NCBI RefSeq assembly: GCF_030463535.1
Contig: NC_132900.1
Span: forward strand, 32,443,233-32,507,232
DNA from: Salminus brasiliensis
Taxonomy: Eukaryota; Chordata; Actinopteri; Characiformes; Bryconidae
Direction of reading: 5' to 3'
Length of the DNA stretch: 64,000 bases
Numbering within the stretch: the stretch's first letter is position 1; each line of letters starts with the position of its first letter. The notes below the pieces were generated by a model. The model had not been told where the DNA came from. It searched no databases and saw nothing but the letters and a program-made list of their open reading frames with translations. Positions 41,721-52,427 of this stretch are shown piece by piece. A program made the translations under genes and the position numbers.

Positions 41721-43285
41721 TTGGGTCAGTGTGGGACAGTGTGGGTCAGTGGGGGTGAGTGTGGGACAGTGTGGGTCAGTGTGGGTGAGTGTGGGTCAGT
41801 GTGGGACAGTGTGGGTCAGTGTGGGTCAGTGTGGGTGAGTGTGGGACAGTGTGGGTGAGTGTGGGACAGTGTGGGTGAGTGTGGGTCAGTGTGGGTGAGT
41901 GTGGGACAGTGTCGGACAGTGTGGGTGAGTGTGGGACAGTGTGGGTGAGTGTGGGACAGTGTCGGACAGTGTGGGTGAGTGTGGGACAGTGTGGGTGAGT
42001 GTGGGACAGTGTGGGACAGTGTGGGTCAGTGTGGGTCAGTGTGGGTGAGTGTGGGACAGTATCGGACAGTGTGGGTCAGTGTGGGACAGTGTGGGTGAGT
42101 GTGGGACAGTGTGGGTCAGTGTGGGTCAGTGTGGGACAGTGTGGGTGAGTGTGGGACAGTGTGGGTGAGTGTGGGTGAGTGTGGGACAGTGTGGGTCAGT
42201 GTGGGACAGTGTGGGTCAGTGTGGGACAGTGTGGGTGAGTGTGGGACAGTGTGGGACAGTGTGGGTGAGTGTGGGTGAGTGTGGGTCAGTGTGGGTGAGT
42301 GTGGGACAGTGTGGGACAGTGTGGGTGAGTGTGGGACAGTGTGGGTCAGTGTGGGACAGTGTCGGACAGTGTGGGTGAGTGTGGGACAGTGTGGGTCAGT
42401 GTGGGACAGTGTGGGTGAGTGTGGGACAGTGTGGGACAGTGTGGGTCAGTGTGGGTCAGTGTGGGTGAGTGTGGGACAGTATCGGACAGTGTGGGTCAGT
42501 GTGGGACAGTGTGGGTGAGTGTGGGACAGTGTGGGTCAGTGTGGGTCAGTGTGGGACAGTGTGGGTGAGTGTGGGACAGTGTGGGTGAGTGTGGGTGAGT
42601 GTGGGACAGTGTGGGTCAGTGTGGGACAGTGTGGGTGAGTGTGGGACAGTGTGGGACAGTGTGGGTGAGTGTGGGTGAGTGTGGGTCAGTGTGGGTGAGT
42701 GTGGGACAGTGTGGGACAGTGTGGGTGAGTGTGGGTGAGTGTGGGTCAGTGTGGGTGAGTGTGGGACAGTGTGGGACAGTGTGGGTGAGTGTGGGACAGT
42801 GTGGGTCAGTGTGGGACAGTGTCGGACAGTGTGGGTGAGTGTGGGACAGTGTGGGTCAGTGTGGGACAGTGTGGGTGAGTGTGGGACAGTGTGGGACAGT
42901 GTGGGTCAGTGTGGGTGAGTGTGGGACAGTATCGGACAGTGTGGGACAGTATCGGACAGTGTGGGTGAGTGTGGGACAGTGTGGGACAGTGTGGGTGAGT
43001 GTGGGACAGTGTGGGACAGTGTGGGTCAGTGTGGGTGAGTGTGGGACAGTATCGGACAGTGTGGGACAGTGTGGGTCAGTGTCGGACAGTGTGGGTGAGT
43101 GTGGGACAGTGTGGGTCAGTGTGGGACAGTGTGGGACAGTGTGGGTCAGTGTGGGTCAGTGTGGGACAGTATCGGACAGTGTGGGTCAGTGTGGGACAGT
43201 GTGGGTCAGTGTGGGACAGTGTCGGACAGTGTGGGTGAGTGTGGGACAGTGTGGGTCAGTGTGGGACAGTGTGGGACAGTGTCGG
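41721..43285. repeat. 10-bp minisatellite, about 156 units, between hnrnpl and ech1
   Basis: A strict 10-bp period holds for about 1.56 kb. Units are almost all one of GTGGGTCAGT, GTGGGACAGT, GTGGGTGAGT, with rarer GTCGGACAGT and ATCGGACAGT. The order of unit types is itself repeated: 42001-42210 and 42421-42630 agree base for base, giving a higher-order repeat of about 420 bp. Long open frames inside it (VGQCG-type translations) are artefacts of a 30-bp codon period without stops. Confidence 0.98.
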
Positions 43286-43740
43286 CTGTATGAGCAGGAG
43301 GGACTCAGAAACAGATGTCTGGACCCCTGCGATCGCCGCCTGCCGCTGTACTGCCTCCTAGCGGCGAGAGCAGGTCACTGAAAGCTACCCGCCTCTACTT
43401 TTCAACATTTATCCGTTTTTCCTACGTAAACAAACCTGTATCTGCTCGCTGTAGTCCGCAGTGATGAGGAATTAGTGAGACTTCACCTCTGAACAGGTTC
43501 AAACTCGCTGAAGAAAGAAGTCGAAAGTGCGAATGTGAAACCGCGGTGAGCTACTCCAGCCTTTTTGGACCTTCTCAGACACCGTACCTGCAGGAGGGGG
43601 CATGGCGATCTGATTTTTCTCTCTTTAAGGAGAAGCTTCTCCTCAGCAGACTCTGGAGACCTCTCCACCTCCCTGCTGTGGTTTAGGGTCAGAGTCTTCC
43701 TTCTGCTGCAGATCTGATAGAGAACTGACCGCAGATCAGA

Positions 43741-43783
43741 CCCCCCCCCTCCTCCTCCTCCTCCTCCTCCTCCTCCTCCTCCA
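43741..43783. repeat. C tract and (CCT)n just upstream of ech1
   Basis: A C8-9 run followed by about ten CCT triplets ends about 45 bp before the proposed ech1 ATG, so it is probably promoter or 5' UTR sequence. Confidence 0.85.
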
Positions 43784-43827
43784 GTCTGACCTCCAGCCTG
43801 AGACTGAGCCACCGGACAGAGTGCAGA

Positions 43828-46800
43828 ATGAGCTCCATGATCAGATCTGCTGTGTTTGGAAGTAAGTAAGGAGGCTGTGCTGCTTCTCTCAGCTCGGCTT
43901 CAGCTCCTGTATTCCTCCTCCACCTGAGCTCCTCCACCTGAGCTCCTCCACCTGAAGATCTTCATGCTGCTCCTGCTGGAGGAGCAGAGCTGAGAGCTGA
44001 GCTCCTCTCCTCCTCCTTCAGGAGCTGCTTTCTAGAAGAGCTCAGACTCCAGCCCTGCAGCTTCTCCACTGTGGAGCTTTTAGATCGGACTGGGTTCTTT
44101 GGCTCCTCACTGCTCAGACCTGCCCGTCACCTCAGCTGACCCTGCTCTGTAGGAGTCATGTGGGATCTCTAGAAGCTGGTCTGATGTACTGAGCGTGTTC
44201 AGCAGCTGTTATATGAGGGGTTTATTGTGAATTTCTACAAACGCACTGATGAAGTAAGGCTGTGTGCATCTGCTGGAGGAAGTGGGTGAGAGGTCAGAGG
44301 CTGGGCTACAGCTACAGGTCAGCTGTAAAAGTCAGAGATCTGCAGGTCTGGATGAATCAGGATATGAAGTCAATAATCATACAGAGATCAGAGAAGATTC
44401 ATTAGCTGTCTAAAAGTTTATAAACAATCCGAAGGTCTTCTCTGTCCTACTGCAGAGCCGTTAACTGGGGTTACTGATCATATTGATATTAATGATAATA
44501 GAGGAGAGCTGAAACTATGGTTAATAATTCATTTTCATAATTTCATTATTATTATTTCATAACTGCTAACCATGTTTCTTAAAGCTGCTCTCCTTAGTTT
44601 GGCACAGGGGCGCCATATTCCCTCTGCTCGGATTTTGTCCAGTTGTGTGTTCCTGTGTAAATATATATTTTTTCATGAGTCCAAATTCCCTGCAGCGCTC
44701 CTGTCTGGGTGTCGTTCAGCCTGCCATGCTGTTCTTCTTGTTGGCAGATATTCAACATGAGACTTGATGTACATTCATTTCTAACAGCTGCAGATATGTT
44801 TGGTGCCACTGTGCATTTTTTAATTTCCTAATCTGCAACCCAGCCAGTCGAACACAAGCGCGTGCATGACGAAAACCTTTATGTTGAAGTTTAGGCTTCA
44901 GGCATTGGGCCGGCACTGTTGTCCAGGGCAGCTCCTGTTCCACCGGTAGGAGAATGTGGAGTTAGGAGTGTTAAGCGCAGTTTCACCATCAGGGCTTTTC
45001 TTGTGTTTGATCCATAGTTTTCAGGGTTGAATGAGCAGCTGGAATAGTAATATTATGGATGTATTGATTGATCAGGCAGGGGACTGTGGCGTCCTGCGCT
45101 GACTGCTGTTAGAGCCATGTCTGCCTCAGGACCCACCCCACCTTTCACCACCCTGTCGGTCAGCAAGCCAGCCACTCATGTGACCCACGTGGAGCTGCAC
45201 CGCCCTGAGAAACGCAACGCCATGAACAAGGCCTTCTGGAGGTATGCAGTTCTGTCACTCTCCCAAAAAAGTCAAAGTTCATGGAGATAAATCTGACCTG
45301 AGCTGAGTGGTGTAGAAATATCCCTGTATGAAAAGGTTTGCAGTAATAAAGTTAATGACTGTATCCCCCAGGACGAGGGAGGGGGGAGTGGACGGGCCTG
45401 TACTCCTCTTTCAGGCAGAGCTGCTTTAATATGGCTTTTCTTTCTGCAGTGAAATGGTTGATTGCTTTAACCAGATCGCAGTGGACCCAGAATGCCGTGT
45501 GGTGGTCCTCTCAGGTGCTGGGAAGATTTTCACAGCAGGTAAAGTCATTCCCAGCCCCTCTCCTCCTGAACATCCTTCTCCTTCATTACTCCATCCACTT
45601 TCTGTAGTCTGTCAGTTCCACTGGCAGCAGAACAGCCCCAGAGTATGATGCTACCCCCACCATGTTTAACAGCTGGTACAGTATTCCTGGGGTTGAATGC
45701 CTCACCTTTACTCCTCCAAACAGAGCTCTGGTCACTGTAGCCAAACAACCCTGTACCTTGTTGGGTTTTAGGATGCTCCTGACCATTCAAACTAATTTCC
45801 TGAAGCTCTGTTTGGGGCAGATTTTGATGCAGTCCATCACTGAAAGTTGTCTCCTGTATTTTTTCCTGTTTTAACTGATTTATTTGGGAAATGTTTGCAT
45901 CTTTATGAGTTCGGGTTAAAGCTCGTGAGTGTGTGTCTGAGGTTCTGTGGAGTGATGCAAACCCTGTGATTAGGGATTGACCTTATGGACATGGCTAGTG
46001 ACATCATTCAGCCTCAAGAAGAAGAAGACGACGCCGCCAGGACGTCATGGCAGCTTCGGCGCATCATCACCAAATACCAGGAAACGTTCTCCGTCATTGA
46101 AAAGGTTCCCTCATCACATTAGTACTGATATTACACATTATTTAACATATCAGCTAAAACAGAGCTGTGTGTTTTTTTTACAGCATTAATAAATGTTTAA
46201 TAAATGTTTTATTTATTTTTATTATTTTTATTTTCTTTCACATTTTTTAATGTTTATGTTTAATCTTATGTAAATGCAGTTGTGATGTTTTATGTTTTAT
46301 TACAGAATCTTATAAGAGAGAATTATTGATTTATTTATGAATAATTATTTTTGTTTCTGTCTCTATTATAAGTTATTAATAATGATACAGAATTGGTGGA
46401 TCATGTGCCTCGTCACAAATCTGTGATGTTTCTGTGCAGTGTCCGAAGCCGGTGGTGGTGGCGGTGCATGGGGCGTGTATCGGAGGAGGTCAGTTTGGGT
46501 TCGTTGTTTTGTGCAAATGTTAATGCACTGATTTTTTTTTTTATTAATTTTATTAATTTGTGTGTGTGTGTGTGTGTGTGTTGCTCTGGCAGGGGTGGAC
46601 CTGATCACAGCCTGTGATATCCGTCTCTGTACGCAGGACGCTTGGTTTCAGGTGAAGGTATGATGAAAACCTCACTTTACAGTTTTCTGTCTCTAATGAA
46701 ACACTAATTTTCCACCCATCAAATTAGAAATATTCATTAAAATGTATATTGGGGTATCTCTGCATTATAATGAAATATATGCTCTAAATGCAGTTTATTT

Positions 46801-48284
46801 GGATGTCAGATAAATGAATTACTTTTTTGGCTTTTCCAAAATAAAAATGAATCCAACATTTGCTCTGTTTGTGAGGAATTCATATTAAAAGTCATGTTAA
46901 ATGTGTGTTGTTAAGAGTTTTAGTCTGGAGAAATAGAACACTAGTCTTGAGAACAGTTTGAGAGTGTCCACAATTTTATCTCTATTCAGTATTGCTGCTG
47001 TGTGAATAAATGTGTATATAAATGAAGAACACCTGCATCCTAAATCACTGCTGTGATCTGTTTAGGAGGTGGACATCGGTTTGGCAGCAGATGTAGGAAC
47101 TCTGCAGCGTCTTCCTAAAGTGATCGGCAGCCGTAGGTCAGGGTCTTCCTCCGCAGTCTAACCTGAGTAAATCACATAGTGCAGCTGACCAACCTCTCCT
47201 TGTCCTCTGTCTCTCTTTCAGCTTGGTGAATGAATTGGCCCTGACTGCGAGAAAAATGCTCTCTGATGAAGCGATGAGTTCTGGGCTGGTCAGGTGTGTT
47301 GCTGCTACTGTGTGTTGTGCTGTTTATTAGCTGCTGGAATACGTACACAGGTAAACACATGCAGGACAGTGCAGGACTAAAGGGATGGAGGCCAGTGTCT
47401 CTCTTCATACTTTAATAAAGTCAAACAGTTGCAGTTTGATAAGACTGGGTATCGAACCCACAACCCTGTCATCAATAACCTGTGGCTCTAACTGCTAAGC
47501 CATCGCTGTCCCTAAAGAGCCGTGGACCTCTGGGTTATGGGCTCATTTGTTGCTCGTTGCTTCTTTCCTGCAGTCGTGTGTTTCCTGATAAAGAGACTCT
47601 GTTGGCGGCAGCGATGGAGATGGCAGGAGAGATCGCAGGCCGGAGTCCTGTTGCTGTCCAAGGAACCAAAATCAACCTGATCTACTCCAGAGACCACAGT
47701 GTGACCGAGGGTCTGGACTATATGGTAGGTTCAGAGAGGGAGACAGGAACTCAGATTAAGTTCATTACTGCTCGGAATATTAAACTCATTACGTTTATTG
47801 GTTCTAATAAAGGGTTTCATGGCCATTCTAAACGTATGCATTGCAGATACACTCCTCAGTCTCTCCTGAGGGTCTGTCCTGCATCTGCGAGACTGAGGCA
47901 TCACTAGGCTCCTCGTGTGCATGCATTCAGGCTTTGCAGAAGGTTCAGTCCTTATGTTAACATTCTTATTAAACACAATGAACGTATTCAGGTCCTCCAA
48001 ACTTCAGAAGCTCCGAACAAGGAAACCTCCACCATCACGCAGTGTGAGCTCAGACACACCCAGATTCTCCTCTCCGCTCCTTTGCAGAGCTCTGAGGGAT
48101 TCTGTTCTGCTGCAGAGTTCTGTGCGCTCTCCCCAGTTCAGCTGACTGAGGCTCCTTCTCTCCGTCTCCTTCTCTCCAGGCTGTGTGGAACATGAGCATG
48201 CTGCAGACTAAAGACCTCATCAAGTCCGCCCAGGCAGCCCTGGAGAAGAAAAGTCCTAAAGACGTTCCCTTCTCCAAACTGTGA
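43828..48284 (+). CDS. ech1: Delta(3,5)-delta(2,4)-dienoyl-CoA isomerase, 10 exons
   Basis: Exons: 43828-43865 (proposed), 45113-45241, 45450-45538, 45974-46104, 46440-46488, 46593-46657, 47066-47136, 47222-47293, 47574-47724, 48180-48284; 900 nt, 299 aa (human ECH1 328). It shifts 3,5-dienoyl-CoA to 2,4-dienoyl-CoA in beta-oxidation of unsaturated fatty acids. Crotonase fold: oxyanion-hole motifs SGAGKIFTAGIDLMD and HGACIGGGVDL; catalytic Asp148, Glu168, Asp176 have the same spacing as the rat enzyme's 176/196/204. The C-terminus is SKL, a peroxisomal PTS1, while exon 1 gives MSSMIRSAVFGSKA, a plausible mitochondrial presequence, matching the dual location known for ECH1. Exon 1 is inferred from phase (donor AGTAA|GTAAGG); otherwise translation would start at 45117. 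The AAG|GTTCCC donor of exon 4 is weak. Adjacent to hnrnpl as in mammals. Confidence 0.94.
45570..45800 (-). mobile_element. Tc1-like transposase fragment in ech1 intron 3
   Basis: Antisense to ech1, the translation reads LFGYSDQSSVWRSKGEAF, then NTVPAVKHGGGSIILWGCSA, then KVDGVM. This is the conserved central catalytic-domain block of Tc1-family transposases. Only this block is open; both sides are frameshifted or lost, so it is an inactive relic. Confidence 0.85.
46556..46581. repeat. (GT)n in ech1 intron 5
   Basis: About 12 GT units directly upstream of the exon 6 acceptor (46592), within the polypyrimidine region. Confidence 0.9.
47440..47516 (-). mobile_element. Truncated tRNA-derived SINE head, ech1 intron 8
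   Basis: On the minus strand, GATGGCTTAGCAGTTAGAG (A-box region) and GGTTGTGGGTTCGATACCC (B-box region) match the head of the SINE at 11640-11826. The body is missing. Confidence 0.65.
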
Positions 48285-49613
48285 GTGGAGAGGACGCACA
48301 CTGAGGGAGAAGATCCAGCTCAGACGGTTTCTCCAGTTCTTCATTATTCTGTTAAACTCTCTTTATTCATCAGAAAGGGTTTGCATTGACCTTTATAGCA
48401 TTCTATCCAAAACTACTTAAGTGCGCCGCTTGCCTTAATGTAATAAATAATTCAGCTTGATGTGATTGTTGCACTAAGTGCTGTTTTTGCTGTTAAATCA
48501 GAGTTTTCTGCATTAAATGCATTTAGTTTGAATCTTAAGGTTCTGTATCGTTCGTCTCCTGTGTGAATTAACGCTCGGTTGATGGATCAGTTGGCTGATG
48601 ATATCTGCTGATGGACGACCTGCAGTTTTATTGATATTGCAGTAAATATTGAAGGCACTATAATCTCCCACAATGCACTGGTAAATTATAGTAAGCATCG
48701 TAGCTCACTACATCAGCTGAATGTGGACCAGAATGCATTACAAGTCTCATATTCCTGAGCCGATGGCGTTTGCTCATATAATCCAGTGATGGTTACGAGC
48801 CACTGAACTCCGGCCCTGAATTTCCCATATTCTCCTCTGTAGTTCCTTAATGGCAGGCTGATGTCTCCAAGCGACTTAAGGATTAAGGTTATTTCATGAA
48901 CGGTGCTGAATTAGTAAAATCTGATTCGTCATGCGCTGCTTGATGATGATGATGATGATGATGATGAGCTAAATGGTCCTTTCCTAAATAGTGCAACACT
49001 AATGAGGGAGTGGGGATCTCTTTCAGTCACAGACAGAGTTTAAAAATCTAGGATACGTTATTAACTACAACAGAAATGCAGAGCATGCATACCCAGTAAA
49101 CTTCAGCACACCTATTTTTATATAAAATTTTATATTAAACATATAAAAACTGCAAAACTAACTTTTAGCAAGAAAATAAAACAAAATGAGAGAGAAGAAA
49201 TGCCTGGTAGTTTGTAGTAACCGTGGAAATAAAACCATCAATAAACAATAATCACCAGTAAAGCACTGTTACAGTGTTTCCATCAGTCTGACTCCAGTGT
49301 AATTCTGGCTGACCAACTGAAATCCTGCTCTGCTTCATGTTTGTGAATAAATCATATGCAATAAAATTTGATACCATAGCATCAGTATCCTCTGATTATT
49401 GGGCGTCCTGGTTTCAGGTTTTCATTTTTAGCTGATTCTTCTGTTTAATGAAGATCTGCACAGGGAAGCTCTGTTGGCTATAAATAGGACTCAGACTGCA
49501 GCACTCAGACATGCTGACGGAGATTCATCTGTAACTTAGAGGCTTAATTTTGTCAACTAGAACAAAGACAAACCCACAGCAGCGTTCACTGAATATCTAG
49601 AACCTCAGGAGTC
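48285..49613. other. ech1 3' UTR and spacer to prss16
   Basis: No exon is seen. AATAAAT at about 48441-48447 may serve as the ech1 polyadenylation signal. A GAT triplet run lies at 48944-48967. The end (about 49480-49600) holds CTATAAATAGG, a good TATA box at about 49479-49489, consistent with the prss16 start about 125 bp further on. Confidence 0.55.
49475..49490 (+). promoter_or_regulatory. prss16: Probable TATA box of prss16
   Basis: GGCTATAAATAGGAC fits the TATA consensus (TATAAATA) and lies about 130 bp upstream of the prss16 ATG. A tissue-restricted gene such as the thymus protease is more likely than a housekeeping gene to use a TATA promoter. Confidence 0.6.
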
Positions 49614-52236
49614 ATGAGGAGTCAGTGGGCTGTGATGATCCTACTGATCGACTGTGCCTTTTCTGGTAAGACTGATTATCCACTAAACCCCTAACTCTTC
49701 TTTAAAACTGTACAGATTTACTAAATTTATGTTTAAATATATTTCTGCCATTTACTGCCGTGTTGTCATGCAAACTATTTTCAGAGGTTTAATGTTTTTT
49801 TTACATGAGTGAACAGTAACAATATTACATAGATACTATAAATATAAGTACTATATTCATATATGAGATAAAGTACTGTATAAAAGTACCTGCTGTTATT
49901 ATACACACTGTAATACAGTGATAAGTTGGTGCAAATTACAAAGATATGGAGGGAAGGGGGCGCTATTAGTACTCACACAGTTTCTGGAGCTTCACATCAA
50001 TTAACACTAATTAAGGGCAGACTCAGGAATGCTGTGACGGGTGTGTTTCAGGGCGCGTGCTGTGGAAGATGAAGGAGCGCGCCCTCGCAGCGCAGGAGTG
50101 GACTGCCAGGGAGCATCTGGCCGCGCGCGCGGACAGCACGGTGAGACCAGTAGAGGGGGATATACACCAACCACTGGACCACTTCACCCACACAGGCACC
50201 AGAACCTTCGCCCAGGTAAACAACTTCAGGTAGAATTCCACACCTGGTTTATTAAGAGCACAAAAAGACAAGTGCTCAGCCATGCTTGACCACTGGGGGC
50301 GCTGTCTTCTGACAGTTTATTGATGCCCCTTGTGTTTATACCTGTCACCTTTATCTCAGAAAACTGAAATAGGTTTGATTTAGTAAACAAACAAAACCCA
50401 GACTAGACAAATAATGAATTAAAGTGAATTAAAGAACAAATGCATTTATAAATATGAACTAACATGAAACACTAATGCTGGAATATGAAACGTCTTCTCC
50501 TTTTTTTATACCACAGAAATATTTAGTGAATGAAGAGTATTGGGAGCGTCCCCATGGCCCAGTGTTCCTCTACATTGAGGGTGAAGGAGCTCTCTCTGAA
50601 TTCAGCGTATTGGCTGGTATTACTGCTTTCCTGCATTAATATGATTTATGGTTTATCTTCTGTTTCCAGTTGATGCTTCGTCTTAAACTGTCCTAAGTGC
50701 TGTCGTTAGAATCCGGCAGAATCTGTACTTTTGGTCCTGATTAATTAAGACATTAAGACCCCAACTAGCTTCATGGTGTAGAACAGTGAGCAGTAGAAGG
50801 CGTGTGGTCTGCACGGTGGTGAATGGTGGAGTAAACTGCTCTGTTGTTCAGGGTTCCCTGAAGCTCCAGCCCGGAAACATCTGCAGACATCAAGCATGTC
50901 TTGGCTGAGCTGCACCTGTGAAGACTGTGTAGATGGGTTTTAGACAGAACGTTAAGGGCAGCTTCTCTGCTGTTGGTAATTCAGATTCTGCCTGGTGTTC
51001 CTCTGTCCTTCAGGTCACCATGTGGCCATGGCTAAGGAGCATGGGGCTCTGCTGGTGGCTCTGGAGCACCGTTTCTACGGCCGAAGCATCATCTCCGGAG
51101 GACTGGAGACGCAGAACCTGCAGTACCTGTCCAGCCAGCAGGCGTAAGTGCGCACCCTACAGACACTGTTCTGCACCATCTGATGAACATCATAAGCGTT
51201 TTCTCATGACTTCTCTCCTCCTTCTCGCTCAGGCTTGCAGATCTCGCTGCTTTCCACCAGCACATCAGCCAGAAGTACAGCCTTACCCACAGGAACGTCT
51301 GGATCAGTTTCGGAGGATCATACGCTGGTGCCCTCTCTGCATGGTTTAGGGGAAAGGTGTGTGCACGTCACTGTTCAGCTTTTCTCAACTATTAAAGAAT
51401 AAAGGTCTCAACAGGGTTCTTTGAACAGTTCCATAAAGAGCCTTTTAAAGGGCCTCCACATACTGTACAGCGTTATTATTCTTAGAGTGTCTTTACTTCA
51501 ATCATCAAAGTTAAGAAAAAAAGTAATAGTGCCATTACATAAAACCTAATTGGTCACTGGAAGACTCGTCTCTGAAGGGGTTGGTCATCACCAGTGTGTC
51601 TGTGTTGTAGTTTCCTCACCTTGTCTACGGGGCAGTGGCGTCCTCCGCCCCTGTTCAGGCCAAACTGGATTTCTCCAGTTATACCACGGTAAGATGATGA
51701 GCTTATCATCACCCGTATGGAGATATGGTGGATTATTAGCAGTGGTGTTCTTTGCTGGGAAAATCTGCACTGAATAAAATGTGTATTTATATACTGAACA
51801 GTGCAGAGCTCAGAGCTCACCCTTCATTTAATATTAATTAAACCAAAGATCTGTGATACAGATTAAAGGAATAATCATCAGAACGGATCATCAGAATGAT
51901 CCCCGTCAGATAAACATTACTTATAACTTTCTTATACTTATAGCATAACCTGTACAGCCTTTTAAACTGGAAAGAGCGTGATTGGTTGCTTTAACTGGAA
52001 ATGAAATGCACAGAACTGTGTAAAATGTAAAAGTGTAAAATGTATAAAAACATTAACATCTGAGGATATAATAAAAATGCAGAAACATAATTTACAATTA
52101 TTTATGTTTATCTCACTTTTTATGGTCACATCACAGAATCAAAATGTAAATGATGCTGATGTAATAATATATTTCTTTAATTCAGTCTTTCTAACTGCAT
52201 CAGTGTACAGTCTTATTAATGCACATTTATTATTAA

Positions 52237-52267
<31 letters not shown>

Positions 52268-52382
52268 GCAGCCGCCTACTTATCTCTATGCGTCTGCAGG
52301 TGGTTGGGCGCAGTCTCATGGATGAGAGTGTGGGGGGCTCTGAGAAGGTGAGGTCAGCTTTTAATTCAGTGTATTTATGTCT

Positions 52383-52427
<45 letters not shown>

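Noticed and set aside
42839-43381. 180-residue open frame with VGQCGTVW-type repeats, and several similar ones
   Set aside because: Pure translation of the 10-bp array; the 30-bp codon period simply lacks stops. No start context, splice sites or family similarity.
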